Of a stretch of DNA of 49,040 nt, positions 1 to 7,775 are shown in pieces. Where the stretch lies: the NCBI GenBank assembly GCA_036733925.1, contig DAIMZO010000017.1, positions 1-49,040 of the forward strand, in the 5' to 3' direction. The first letter of the stretch is position 1. Each line of letters starts with the position of its first letter. The position numbers were made by a program, and so were the translations under genes. Source of the DNA: UBA2897 sp036733925. GTDB taxonomy: Bacteria > Bacillota > Negativicutes > Selenomonadales > Selenomonadaceae. Under the pieces are notes generated by a model, which saw only the letters and a list, made by a program, of their open reading frames with translations, ran no database searches and was not told the DNA's origin.

Positions 1-24
1 GGGGCGGCCGCTTTTTCGCGTTTT

Positions 25-1038
25 TCAGTTTTCGAGCAGGAGCCCGATGCGTTTCTTGGCCTTCGTCAGGGTCTTGTTCGCGATATAGGTCGCGCGCTCA
101 GCGCCCTTCTTCATCTCGGCATCGAGGAATGCGCGGTCGTTCATGAGTTCGTTGAACTTCTCGCGGATCGGCTTGAGCTCGTCTGCGACGGCCTGTCCCA
201 CAGCCTGCTTGAAGCCGCCGTAGCCTTTGCCGCGGAATTCCTCGGTGATCGTGTCCATCGTCTTGCCCGTGATGGCGGAGTAGATCGTCATGAGGTTGCT
301 GACGCCCGGTTTGTTCGTTGCATCGTAGCGGACCTCGGCGTCGCTGTCGGTGACTGCGCTCTTGAATTTCCGCAGGATCGTCTGCTCATCGTCGAGGATG
401 GAGATGGTCGCCTTCGGGTTCGTGTCGGACTTGCTCATCTTGCTCGTCGGATCCTGCAGGCTCATGACGCGCGCCCCGGCTTTCGGGAAATATCCCTCCG
501 GCAGCTTGAAGATCTCGCCATAGGTGTGGTTGAAGCGCGTCGCGACGTCGCGCGTGAATTCGAGATGCTGCGTCTGGTCGGCGCCGACCGGCACGTAGTC
601 CGCCTGATAGAGCAGGATATCGCCGGCCATCAGCGACGGGTACGTGAACAGGCCCGCGTTGATGTTGTCCGGATGCTTCTGGCTCTTGTCCTTGAACTGC
701 GTCATGCGGGAGAGCTCGCCGAACTGCGAGCAGCAGTCCATGATCCAGCCCATCTCCGCATGGCATTTGTTATGGCTCTGCACGAAGACGAGGCTCTTCT
801 CGGTGTCGATGCCGCAGGCGAGCAGCAGCGCGAAGGCCTGCCGCGTCTGCTGACGGCGCTTGACCGGATCGATATGGATTGTCAGCGAATGCAGATCCGC
901 GATGAAATAGTAGCAGTGGTATTCTTCCTGCAGGTCCTTCCAGTTCTTGACGGCGCCGAGGTAGTTGCCGAGCGTGAAGACGCCCGTCGGCTGGATCCCC
1001 GAGAGGATGATTTTCTTCGCTGTTTTTTCTTCTGACAT
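25..1038 (-). CDS. trpS: Tryptophanyl-tRNA synthetase
   Basis: Class I aminoacyl-tRNA synthetase that charges tRNA-Trp in the cytosol. The 337-residue product has the usual bacterial length. The HIGH-equivalent is TLGNYLGA at residues 22-29, just after the family segment SGIQPTG; GADQTQHLE lies at 152-160 and the KMSKS loop at 200-204. The ATG is preceded by AAAGGAG with an 8-base gap, which fixes the start. The gene is monocistronic as far as the window shows and sits behind a T-box leader, so tryptophan starvation (uncharged tRNA-Trp) should raise its expression. All catalytic motifs are intact. The 24 bases beyond the stop codon are too few to judge a terminator. Confidence 0.97.
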   Translation of the reverse strand: MSEEKTAKKIILSGIQPTGVFTLGNYLGAVKNWKDLQEEYHCYYFIADLHSLTIHIDPVKRRQQTRQAFALLLACGIDTEKSLVFVQSHNKCHAEMGWIMDCCSQFGELSRMTQFKDKSQKHPDNINAGLFTYPSLMAGDILLYQADYVPVGADQTQHLEFTRDVATRFNHTYGEIFKLPEGYFPKAGARVMSLQDPTSKMSKSDTNPKATISILDDEQTILRKFKSAVTDSDAEVRYDATNKPGVSNLMTIYSAITGKTMDTITEEFRGKGYGGFKQAVGQAVADELKPIREKFNELMNDRAFLDAEMKKGAERATYIANKTLTKAKKRIGLLLEN

Positions 1039-1090
1039 AAAAAAGGCTCCTTTCTTCTGGAAAACCGGCTTGCGGCCTTCCTGCCGTCAG

Positions 1091-1132
1091 GAGCAAAATA
1101 AAAGCCCCTGACAGCAAACGATACTGCCAGGG
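1091..1132 (-). terminator. Intrinsic terminator of the trpS T-box leader
   Basis: On the minus strand CCCTGGCAG pairs with CTGTCAGGG (one G-U) around a 9-base loop, and a T-rich run follows. It lies between the T-box sequence and the trpS start, where the terminator of a transcriptional T-box riboswitch belongs. Confidence 0.85.
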
Positions 1133-1390
1133 ACGAATCTTTCCAATTGGAATTCTTGAAATTCGCGGTGCCACCCTGTTTCACGCGGGAAATCCATCCC
1201 CTGCGTGCGCTTTGCGGGATACAAGCATATCCCTGACGACTCACGCGCGTCCTGCGTCGCAGCCTACTCGGAAATCCTTTCGGTGCGCCCTCGGCGACCC
1301 AGCCGGCCAGCCGGTGCCTCGTCCACCTCACACTATCGTGGACTCGCTGTCAGTCCTGACTGCCATTCCTTCGCCTCAACGGTTTACCCC
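1091..1390 (-). promoter_or_regulatory. T-box riboswitch leader of trpS
   Basis: The minus strand at 1180-1164 reads AACAGGGTGGCACCGCG, the conserved T-box sequence that forms the antiterminator bulge. Upstream in the transcript lies a stem I-like element with GCGAG, a TCCAC/GTGGA helix and the GTGTGAG apical motif (about 1320-1350). The leader ends in a terminator just before trpS. A TGG triplet that could be the tryptophan specifier lies at about 1301-1299, but I place it only tentatively because I did not fold the whole leader. Uncharged tRNA-Trp should stabilise the antiterminator and allow read-through. Confidence 0.85.
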
Positions 1391-1419
1391 ATCATAGCAC
1401 AAAAAGAATCAGACCGCAA
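1391..1419 (-). promoter_or_regulatory. trpS promoter
   Basis: The minus strand carries TTGCGG (1419-1414), a 17-base spacer and TATGAT (1396-1391), placed just upstream of the T-box leader. The -35 box lies inside the 3' end of the LysR gene, which ends at 1409. Confidence 0.6.
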
Positions 1420-2341
1420 GATTTTCGCAGAAATCCTGTATAGAACTTGCGAAGGCGCGGGCGGCGTTGCTCTGGTAGCGCCCTTTTTTTGTGAGCAGGA
1501 CGGCCGTGCGGTGCGGGTGCCCCTCAATCGCGACATAGGCCGGCGGGCGGTTCGGGTGGCTGCCTCGGATCAGCGCATCGGGGAGGATGGCGCAGCCGAG
1601 CCCTGCGCCGGCGAGCGCCTGCGCGGCCTCCATGCTGCTGGTCTCCATCTGGATTTTCGGCGTGAAGCCGGACGCCCTGCAGAGCGCGAGCAGCTTTTCG
1701 TGGAGCTTCTGCTCGCTCTGCATCTGGATGAAGGGGGTATCGCGGAACGCGGCGAGCGGCAGGGCGGGCATCTCCGCCGTCTCGGCGTCACCGGGCGAGC
1801 GGCTGTACTCCTTGGCAATCGGGTGTGCGGGCGGAATCGCGAGCAGCAGTTCCTCATCGAAAAGCGGCGTGACGAGGAAAGTCTTTTCGTCGACGGGCAG
1901 AAGGGAGATTGCGTAGTCGACCTCGCCGTGGTGTGCGTATTCCTCAATCTGCATGGTCGTGCTCTCGCGCAGGTCGATGTGGATGCCCGGGCATTTCCTT
2001 TGAAAGGAAGGCAGGAATGCGGCGAGCAGATAGGCGGAACGGAACGGCGTGATGCCGATGGTGACCTTCCCGCTCGCGAGATGCAGCATATCGTCGATGC
2101 GCTGGTGGAATTCCTCATCGAGCGCGAGGACCTGCCGCGCCATGCGCAGATAGAGCTCGCCGGCTGCGGTCGGTTGGAGCGGCGAGGAACTGCGGTCAAA
2201 GAGCGGTGTGCCGAGCTTCCGTTCGATGCCGGTCAGCAGCTGCGACAGCGATGGCTGCGAGACATAGAGCTGGGCGGCCGCGGCCGAAATCGTGCCGGCC
2301 TCGGCAACCTTCAGGATATAGCGGAACGGACGGAATTCCAT
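1409..2341 (-). CDS. LysR-family transcriptional regulator
   Basis: DNA-binding regulator of 310 residues, the standard LysR length. The N-terminal winged helix-turn-helix spans about residues 1-60 (segments GTISAAAAQLYVSQPSLSQ and LGTPLFDRS); the rest is the two-lobed ligand-binding domain. The start codon follows AGGAGGTGCCGC, a strong ribosome site. It is divergent from ttdAB, so by the usual LysR logic it probably controls that operon, with a dicarboxylate as a likely ligand; this is inference. E. coli ttdAB also has a divergent LysR gene (ttdR), but the sequence here looks more like the CynR/CbbR type than TtdR. The start codon lies 12 bases from the assembly gap, so part of the control region may be missing. 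Confidence 0.9.
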   Translation of the reverse strand: MEFRPFRYILKVAEAGTISAAAAQLYVSQPSLSQLLTGIERKLGTPLFDRSSSPLQPTAAGELYLRMARQVLALDEEFHQRIDDMLHLASGKVTIGITPFRSAYLLAAFLPSFQRKCPGIHIDLRESTTMQIEEYAHHGEVDYAISLLPVDEKTFLVTPLFDEELLLAIPPAHPIAKEYSRSPGDAETAEMPALPLAAFRDTPFIQMQSEQKLHEKLLALCRASGFTPKIQMETSSMEAAQALAGAGLGCAILPDALIRGSHPNRPPAYVAIEGHPHRTAVLLTKKGRYQSNAARAFASSIQDFCENLAV

Positions 2342-2353
2342 GCGGCACCTCCT

Positions 2354-2363
2354 NNNNNNNNNN
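2354..2363. other. Assembly gap (10 N)
   Basis: Ten undetermined bases lie in the LysR-ttdA intergenic region. Ten Ns are a common scaffold placeholder, so the true distance between the two genes is unknown. Confidence 0.99.
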
Positions 2364-2370
2364 GTTTTAG

Positions 2371-2430
2371 CTTATAGCATATATAAAAAGATTCGTATTC
2401 GACTTATGGATAAATCTAGCATATACTAAA
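2371..2430 (+). promoter_or_regulatory. Probable ttdAB control region with a repeated motif
   Basis: TAGCATATA occurs twice, at 2375-2383 and 2417-2425, 42 bases apart (about four helical turns), each followed by an A-rich tract. TTCGAC at about 2398 and TATACT at about 2422 form a weak -35/-10 pair with an 18-base spacer. This fits a LysR-type activation region between divergent genes, but no site is proven and the gap lies right beside it. Confidence 0.4.
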
Positions 2431-2494
2431 AGCAACGAAAGGGCAAGGCCCTGACAGACTGTGTATGGAAAAGATTCGGAGAGGAGCGGAGAAC

Positions 2495-3394
2495 ATGACA
2501 AAAGCAGAAGCGGTCGCGAAAATGACCGATGTCATGGCAAAATTCGTTGCATTCACGGGCAAACGCCTGCCGGACGATGTGCGGGCGAAGATCAAGGAGC
2601 TCGCGGCGCAGGAGGAAGAGCCGCTGGCAAAGGCGCTCTACGCCTGCATGGACAAGAATCAGGAACTCGCGTGGAAGCTGAACCGTCCGAGCTGCCAGGA
2701 CACGGGCGCTCTGCAGTTCTTCCTGAAATGCGGTGCGGATTTCCCGTATCTCGGCGAGTTGCCGGCTCTGCTCAAGGAGGCCGTCGTGCGTGCGACAAAG
2801 GATGCGCCGCTCCGCCACAACGCGGTCGAGACGTTCGATGAGTACAATACAGGCAAGAACGTCGCGAAGGGCATCCCGTCGATTTTCTGGGATATCGTGC
2901 CGGACCGCGATGACCTCGAGATCTATACCTATATGGCAGGCGGCGGCTGCTCGCTGCCGGGCCACGCGAAAGTCCTGATGCCGGGCGAGGGCTATGAGGG
3001 CGTCGCGAAATACGTGCTCGACGTCATGACGAGCTACGGCATCAACGCGTGCCCGCCGCTCCTCGTCGGCGTCGGCATCGGCACGTCGGTCGAGGTTGCC
3101 GCGCTGAACTCGAAAAAGGCGCTGATGCGCAAGATCGGCTCGCACAACCCGAATCCGAAAGCGGCCTCGATGGAGAAGCTGCTCGAGGATGGCATCAATT
3201 CGCTCGGGCTCGGCCCGCAGGGCCTCACGGGCAAGAACTCCGTGCTCGGCGTCAACATCGAGAACACGGCGCGCCACCCGTCCGTCATCGGCGTCGGCGT
3301 CAGCGTCGGCTGCTGGTCGCACCGCCGCGGGCATATCGTCTTCGACAAGGAACTGAACTACACGATTGATTCGCATTCGGAGGTGGATTTCTGA
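2495..3394 (+). CDS. ttdA: L(+)-tartrate/fumarate dehydratase alpha subunit
   Basis: Iron-sulfur hydro-lyase subunit of 299 residues; E. coli TtdA is 303. With TtdB it dehydrates L-tartrate to oxaloacetate, or acts as a class I fumarase. The three conserved cysteines expected to hold the [4Fe-4S] cluster are visible: C67 in RPSCQDTG, C186 in NACPPL and C273 in GCWSHRRG. The segments APLRHNAVE, EYNTGKN, AGGGCSLPG and SHNPNPKAA match TtdA as I recall it. I chose the ATG at 2495, behind GGAGAGGAGCGGAG, over the in-frame ATG at 2465. The stop overlaps the ttdB start by one base (TGATG). No tartrate/succinate antiporter follows, unlike the E. coli ttd operon, so a fumarase role in an anaerobic reductive branch is a real alternative. 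Confidence 0.88.
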   Translation: MTKAEAVAKMTDVMAKFVAFTGKRLPDDVRAKIKELAAQEEEPLAKALYACMDKNQELAWKLNRPSCQDTGALQFFLKCGADFPYLGELPALLKEAVVRATKDAPLRHNAVETFDEYNTGKNVAKGIPSIFWDIVPDRDDLEIYTYMAGGGCSLPGHAKVLMPGEGYEGVAKYVLDVMTSYGINACPPLLVGVGIGTSVEVAALNSKKALMRKIGSHNPNPKAASMEKLLEDGINSLGLGPQGLTGKNSVLGVNIENTARHPSVIGVGVSVGCWSHRRGHIVFDKELNYTIDSHSEVDF

Positions 3395-4005
3395 TGGCAA
3401 AGAAGATTTTGACGACGCCAATCAGCGCCGAGGATTTGAAAGATATTCATGTCGGAGATGTTATCTATCTGAACGGGTACCTCACGACTTGCCGCGACGT
3501 CGCACACCGCCGCGTTGTCGAGGAGGGGCGTCCCCTGCCAATCTCGGTCAAGGATGGCGCCATCCTGCACGCCGGCCCGATCATCCGGCCGCTCGGCGAT
3601 GACAAGTACCAGATGGTCACGGTCGGCCCGACGACCTCGATGCGCATGGAGAAGTTCGAGGAGCAGTTCGTCGAGGAGACCGGCGTCCGCCTGATCATCG
3701 GCAAGGGCGGCATGGGCGACGGCACGATGCGCGCGTGCAAGGAACACAAGGCGCTGCAGTGCGTGTTCCCGGCCGGCTGCGCGGTCGTCGCGGCGAACTG
3801 CGTCGAGGAGATCGTCGATGCGAACTGGAAGGATCTCGGCATGCCGGAGACACTCTGGACCTGCAAGGTCAAGGAATTCGGCCCGCTGATCGTCGCTATC
3901 GACACGTACGGGCACAACTTGTTCGAGGAGAACAAGGTCATCTTCAACCAGCGCAAGGAGAAGGCCCTCGAGGAAATCTACAAGCATGTCAGCTTCATCA
4001 AGTAA
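3394..4005 (+). CDS. ttdB: L(+)-tartrate/fumarate dehydratase beta subunit
   Basis: Beta subunit of the two-component hydro-lyase, 203 residues against about 201 in E. coli TtdB. The start (KKILTTPISAEDLKDI) and the segments VGDVIYLNG, TCRDVAHRR, HAGPIIRP, VGPTTSMRM, GKGGMG and VKEFGPLIV follow TtdB closely, more so than the shorter FumA/B beta type. It is translationally coupled to ttdA. The assignment to this two-subunit family is firm; whether the physiological substrate is tartrate or fumarate cannot be settled from sequence. Confidence 0.88.
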   Translation: MAKKILTTPISAEDLKDIHVGDVIYLNGYLTTCRDVAHRRVVEEGRPLPISVKDGAILHAGPIIRPLGDDKYQMVTVGPTTSMRMEKFEEQFVEETGVRLIIGKGGMGDGTMRACKEHKALQCVFPAGCAVVAANCVEEIVDANWKDLGMPETLWTCKVKEFGPLIVAIDTYGHNLFEENKVIFNQRKEKALEEIYKHVSFIK

Positions 4006-4045
4006 GGCATCTGGCAGGAAATAAAATACAAAATCTGTAACAAAG

Positions 4046-4080
4046 AAGCGTGGGAAATGGCTCTTTTTCAGCGCTTTTTT
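4046..4080 (+). terminator. Terminator of ttdAB
   Basis: AAGCG pairs with CGCTT and TGGGAAA with TTTTTCA (two G-U pairs), with a single bulged G, followed by TTTTTT. It lies 41 bases after the ttdB stop. Confidence 0.6.
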
Positions 4081-4264
4081 GTTATTTTTTCGTTAAGTTA
4101 TAGAGGAAATCTGCGACAATGGTCGAAATAAAAAGCTAAGGGGATTTTCCATCCATAGCGGAACCGCCGCTTGTTTCCGCGGCGGAAGGGGAGTCGCATG
4201 GCCGGAATGCCATGTGATGACGCTATAGAGATACAGGATTTATCAATCATAAGGGGTGTTGTGC

Positions 4265-5197
4265 ATGAAAAAAATAAAACGCCTTCTCGCGCTGCTCTGC
4301 GTCGGGGTGATGCTCGCCGTAGCGGCGGGCTGCGGATCGGGCGGGAACGGCAGCAAGACCATTGCTTTCCTGTCTCACGATGATCTCTCGACTTTCGCGG
4401 GCGCGCTCTGCGATGAGATCCAGTCGCAGGCGGAAAAGCAGGGCTACCAGGTTGAGGTGGCCAACGCGAAGATGGATTCGAACGCGCAGATCGACCAGAT
4501 GAACGAGGTCATCGCGAAGAAGCCGGCGGCCATCATCCTGCTGCCGGTCGACGCGAACGCTCTGTTGCCGGTGGTCGAGAAAGCCAATGAGGCGAAGATT
4601 CCGGTCATCGTCACGAACCGCGACATCGCCGAGGGCGCGAAGGTCGCACAGGTGCACTCGAACGAGGAGCAGGCCGGCCGCCTGCAGGGCGAGTACATGG
4701 CAAAGCATCTGAAGCAGGGTGCGAAGATCGTCTACCTGCTCGGCGACAGCACGCAGGCTTCAGCGCGCGACCGCTGGAAGGGCTTTAAGGAGGCCTGCCT
4801 CGACAAGCGCCCGGATATCCAGCTGCTCGCGTCGGCAGATGGCGCATGGAGCTCCTCGAACGGCATGAAGTACATGACGCTCTGGCTCCGCGCTTTCCCG
4901 CAGATCGATGCGGTCGTCTCGGGCAATGACTCGATGGCGCTCGGCGCGATTTCGGTGATGAAGGCGGCGGGGCGCCTGAACGGCGTGCTCGTCACGGGCA
5001 TCGATGCCGAGGACGGGGCCTTGAAAGCTGTCGCGGCAGGCGAGATGAGCCAGACCATCAAGCAGGATCCGACGGCATCGGCCTCGAAGATTTTCGAGCT
5101 GATCGAGAACATGCTCTCGGGCGGCCAGTCGACCGACGATGAGAAGGTCGACTTCATCGAGATCACGAAAGACAACGTCGGACAGTTCTTGAAGTGA
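4265..5197 (+). CDS. Sugar-type periplasmic-binding lipoprotein (Peripla_BP_4)
   Basis: Substrate-binding lipoprotein of 310 residues with the RbsB/MglB fold. A signal peptide ends in the lipobox AAGC with C23 as the lipidation site. Family features include two alpha/beta lobes, LPVDANALLPVV, VTNRDIAEG, GNDSMALGAISVMKAAG and VTGIDAEDGALKAV. The ATG at 4265 has AAGGGG eight bases upstream; a GTG at 4256 would overlap that site. No permease or ATPase gene adjoins. The next gene, 16 bases on, is a chemoreceptor, so this protein probably presents a sugar or similar ligand for taxis, or works with a distant ABC transporter. The ligand cannot be read from sequence. Confidence 0.85.
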   Translation: MKKIKRLLALLCVGVMLAVAAGCGSGGNGSKTIAFLSHDDLSTFAGALCDEIQSQAEKQGYQVEVANAKMDSNAQIDQMNEVIAKKPAAIILLPVDANALLPVVEKANEAKIPVIVTNRDIAEGAKVAQVHSNEEQAGRLQGEYMAKHLKQGAKIVYLLGDSTQASARDRWKGFKEACLDKRPDIQLLASADGAWSSSNGMKYMTLWLRAFPQIDAVVSGNDSMALGAISVMKAAGRLNGVLVTGIDAEDGALKAVAAGEMSQTIKQDPTASASKIFELIENMLSGGQSTDDEKVDFIEITKDNVGQFLK

Positions 5198-5213
5198 GCA
5201 GGGGGTGAACGCA

Positions 5214-6920
5214 TTGAAAGATATTCGGGTAAAATATAAGATCCTGGTGCTTGCGGTCATCCTGCTCGCGACGATGTGCATCATCGCGGCGGTCGGCATC
5301 ATCTCGAACCGGCAGTCCAAAGAATCCATCGACCGGATGTACAATCAGAACCTCATGACGACGCAGTACCTCAACGACATGACGAATCTGAGCCAGACGA
5401 TACAGAGCGATATCGATTATCTCGAGCTCAACAATCTGACGCCGGAGAATCAGAAAATCCTGATTGACGAGCTCAGCAATTACACAGACCGGATTGCGGC
5501 GGACGGCGAGAAGATCCGCGCCATCGATACCAGCGACCGCGCGCAGAAAGCGCTCGATGAGCTCGCGGACAACACCGCGGCGTTCAAGGCCGGTGTCAAG
5601 GCGACGGAGGGCCTGACGGGCTCGCAGGAAGACCTCCAGAAGATGCTCAAGAATCTCAGCGGGGCCAAGGCCATCAGTGCCAGCATCGCGGAGATTGCGC
5701 CGGACAACATCCAGCAGGGCAAGCTGCATTTTGAGAAGAGCGACGAGGCCCACCAGCGCACGATCAAGATTTTCATGGCCATCATCCTGCTGGGGCTGAT
5801 CATCGGTGTCGGCGCGGCGCTCTGGATTGCGCGCAGCATCGCGACGCCGCTCGAGGCGTCGGTCAACTTGCTCGACGCGGTGGCGGACGGCGATCTCACG
5901 CGGGAACTCCCGCCGGGGTATACGGACCGCAAAGACGAGATCGGCATGATGGTCGCAGCACTCGAGCGCATGCAGGAATCCCTGCGCGGCGTCCTGCACG
6001 ATGTGCAGACGGAGGCTGAGAACATCACGGGCATGGTCACCGAGGTGCAGAAGCTCGTCGGTGAGCTCAATGACGGCGCACAGGACATGTCGGCGGCGAC
6101 CGAAGAGATGGCGGCCGGCATGGAGGAGACCGCGGCGTCGACCTCGAACCTCCAGAACCTTACCGATACGATCAGCGGCAATATCCGCAGTGAGGCGGCC
6201 GAGGCGAAAAAGAGCGAGGCCTATACCGTCGAGGTCGCGGATCGCGCGAACGGCCTGAAAGCGAATATGGATCAGGCGCAGAAAGCGGCGGCCGAGGTCT
6301 ACCATACGACGAAATCGTCCGTCGAGAACGCCATCGAGGCGGCGAAGATTGTCGACAATATCACGTCGCTGACCGGGGATATCACGGATATCGCCGGCCA
6401 GACGAACCTGCTCGCGCTGAACGCGGCCATCGAAGCAGCGCGCGCGGGCGAGCATGGGCGCGGCTTCTCGGTCGTCGCCGACGAGGTCCGCAAGCTCGCC
6501 GAGCAGAGCCAGCAGACGGCGGAGAAGATCCAGTCGCTGACCAGCCGCGTGACGAGCTCTGTGCAGGATCTGTCGGATGGTGCGAACAGCCTGCTGCAGT
6601 TCATGGAGAAGAACGTCAACGAGGACTACAAGCTCATCAACAAGACGGCAGACCAGTACCTCGCCGATGCGGAATACCTGCGGAAATTCTCGAGCAAGAG
6701 CAACGAGGCTTCGCAGCAGATTGCTACCGAAGTCGAGACCATGAACAACGCGATGGGCGAGATCGCCAAGGCAACGCACGAAGAGGCAGCCGGCAACACG
6801 ACCATCGCCGAGAAGGTCACGCAGGTCGCCGAGAAGGCGAATGCAATCCTGCAGAAGGTCAACGCCTCGCAGGACGGCGCAGACAAGCTCAAGAACCAGG
6901 TCGCGAAGTTCAAGGTCTGA
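5214..6920 (+). CDS. Methyl-accepting chemotaxis protein
   Basis: Transmembrane chemoreceptor of 568 residues. Counting from this start, TM1 is about residues 9-30, an extracytoplasmic four-helix-type sensor domain follows to about 183, TM2 is about 185-205 and a HAMP domain follows (SIATPLEASVNLLDAVADGD). The cytoplasmic coiled-coil rod includes the highly conserved tip DIAGQTNLLALNAAIEAA and then VVADEVRKLAEQS, which contact CheA/CheW. I prefer the TTG at 5214, eight bases behind GGGGG, to the GTG at 5205, which has no spaced ribosome site. It directly follows the sugar-binding lipoprotein and probably shares its transcript, suggesting indirect ligand sensing. It implies a motile organism or one with chemosensory arrays. 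Confidence 0.93.
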   Translation: MKDIRVKYKILVLAVILLATMCIIAAVGIISNRQSKESIDRMYNQNLMTTQYLNDMTNLSQTIQSDIDYLELNNLTPENQKILIDELSNYTDRIAADGEKIRAIDTSDRAQKALDELADNTAAFKAGVKATEGLTGSQEDLQKMLKNLSGAKAISASIAEIAPDNIQQGKLHFEKSDEAHQRTIKIFMAIILLGLIIGVGAALWIARSIATPLEASVNLLDAVADGDLTRELPPGYTDRKDEIGMMVAALERMQESLRGVLHDVQTEAENITGMVTEVQKLVGELNDGAQDMSAATEEMAAGMEETAASTSNLQNLTDTISGNIRSEAAEAKKSEAYTVEVADRANGLKANMDQAQKAAAEVYHTTKSSVENAIEAAKIVDNITSLTGDITDIAGQTNLLALNAAIEAARAGEHGRGFSVVADEVRKLAEQSQQTAEKIQSLTSRVTSSVQDLSDGANSLLQFMEKNVNEDYKLINKTADQYLADAEYLRKFSSKSNEASQQIATEVETMNNAMGEIAKATHEEAAGNTTIAEKVTQVAEKANAILQKVNASQDGADKLKNQVAKFKV

Positions 6921-7012
6921 TCGGGTACACAGATTGCGTTTCCGGTACGGCCGCGTAATAAGGACTCTCGGATGAGCCGGAGAACAGAAACTCCGAAAAT
7001 CCGAAAAATCCC

Positions 7013-7042
7013 TTTACAAAGGTGACTGGAATGTGCTATACT
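7013..7042 (+). promoter_or_regulatory. Promoter of tRNA-Ser
   Basis: TTTACA (7013-7018), an 18-base spacer and TATACT (7037-7042) lie 40 bases upstream of the mature tRNA start. I see nothing else clear between the chemoreceptor stop at 6920 and this site. Confidence 0.6.
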
Positions 7043-7082
7043 ATTTTTGTTCGCAATGAGCTAGGGTTCATACGGCGGATAC

Positions 7083-7171
7083 GGAGAGGTGTCCGAGTGG
7101 TCGAAGGTGCTTGACTCGAAATCAAGTGAGGTTAATAGCCTCCGTGGGTTCGAATCCCACCCTCTCTGCCA
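7083..7171 (+). tRNA. tRNA-Ser (anticodon CGA)
   Basis: A class II tRNA with a long variable arm. The acceptor stem GGAGAGG pairs with CCTCTCT (one G-U). The anticodon stem CTTGA/TCAAG holds the loop CTCGAAA with anticodon CGA at 7117-7119, reading the serine codon UCG. The T arm contains GGTTCGAATCC. CCA is encoded at 7169-7171. The UCG codon is common in this GC-rich DNA. Confidence 0.97.
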
Positions 7172-7206
7172 TTGAGAATAAGGCCTGCATAGCAGGCGTT
7201 GAAAGA

Positions 7207-7239
7207 CTGCTATCCTTTTGGATAGCGGTTCCTTTTTTA
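7207..7239 (+). terminator. Terminator after tRNA-Ser
   Basis: CTGCTATCC pairs with GGATAGCGG (one wobble) around a TTTT loop, followed by a T-rich tail ending in TTTTTT. Confidence 0.85.
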
Positions 7240-7273
7240 TACGTGGATTTCCTGAATAAATTACAATAACATA

Positions 7274-7302
7274 TTGACACAGTATGTGAACTATGCTATT
7301 TT
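7274..7302 (+). promoter_or_regulatory. Promoter of the YezD-like gene
   Basis: A consensus TTGACA (7274-7279), a 17-base spacer and TATTTT (7297-7302) lie 33 bases ahead of the start codon at 7336. Confidence 0.7.
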
Positions 7303-7335
7303 ATGTGGTAAGAGAAATGATGGGAGAGGTGCCGT

Positions 7336-7683
7336 ATGAAACAGGGGAAAGTCGAGCGCGGGGAAATCCCGGAAAAAGTCATGCATTATCTGCTCGCGGG
7401 CATCAGCCGTATCCGCTTCGGCAAAGCGGGACTCATTGCGCAGGATGGCGTCCTGATGCAGGTCGAGTTCTTCACGCAGCGCCGCCTTTCCTGCTGGGAT
7501 GAGGGAGAGTCGGCCGGCGCGCTGAGCGAGCTCGAGAAACGGCACCTCGCCGCGCATATCCGCGCCGAGTTCTCCCATATCGATTACGGCCAGCTCGCCA
7601 TCATCATCAAAGGCGGACGCGTCGTCGAATTCCAGCGCACAGAGAAACAGCGCTTCACTGGCCTCGACGGCGAGGGCATCTGA
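7336..7683 (+). CDS. YezD-like DUF2292 small protein
   Basis: A 115-residue protein of unknown function. The C-terminal part, about residues 80-108 (YGQLAIIIKGGRVVEFQRTE and on), resembles the DUF2292/YezD domain. YezD proteins are usually only about 55 residues, so the N-terminal 70 residues are an extension with no domain I recognise. There is no signal peptide or membrane segment. It is a single gene with its own consensus promoter, a GAGAGGTG ribosome site and a terminator shared with the convergent leu operon. The family assignment rests on a short motif and is moderate. Confidence 0.7.
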   Translation: MKQGKVERGEIPEKVMHYLLAGISRIRFGKAGLIAQDGVLMQVEFFTQRRLSCWDEGESAGALSELEKRHLAAHIRAEFSHIDYGQLAIIIKGGRVVEFQRTEKQRFTGLDGEGI

Positions 7684-7720
7684 TCTATATATCCTGGTGG
7701 AATCCGTTGATAGAACAAAA

Positions 7721-7762
7721 AGCTGCCGCGCGGACTGATTTTTGTCCGCACGGCGGCTTTTT
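7721..7762. terminator. Bidirectional terminator between yezD-like gene and leuB
   Basis: AGCTGCCGCGCGGAC (7721-7735) pairs with GTCCGCACGGCGGCT (7744-7758), with A-rich sequence on the left and TTTTT on the right. It can therefore stop both the plus-strand small gene and the minus-strand leu operon. Confidence 0.88.
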
Positions 7763-7775
7763 GTTCTGTATGGAT

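Noticed and set aside
1..24. Possible terminator of trpS
   Set aside because: Only 24 bases of downstream sequence are available; GCGGCCGC and a T-run are seen but no complete hairpin.
4140..4260. Possible riboswitch (c-di-GMP or other) before the binding-protein gene
   Set aside because: There are small stems (CCGCCGC/GCGGCGG and CATGGC/GCCATG) but none of the conserved core sequences of c-di-GMP or other riboswitches I know, and no terminator or sequestered ribosome site is clear.
5163..6779. A 538-codon minus-strand frame opposite the chemoreceptor
   Set aside because: The plus strand encodes an unmistakable chemoreceptor tip; the antisense frame is a shadow.
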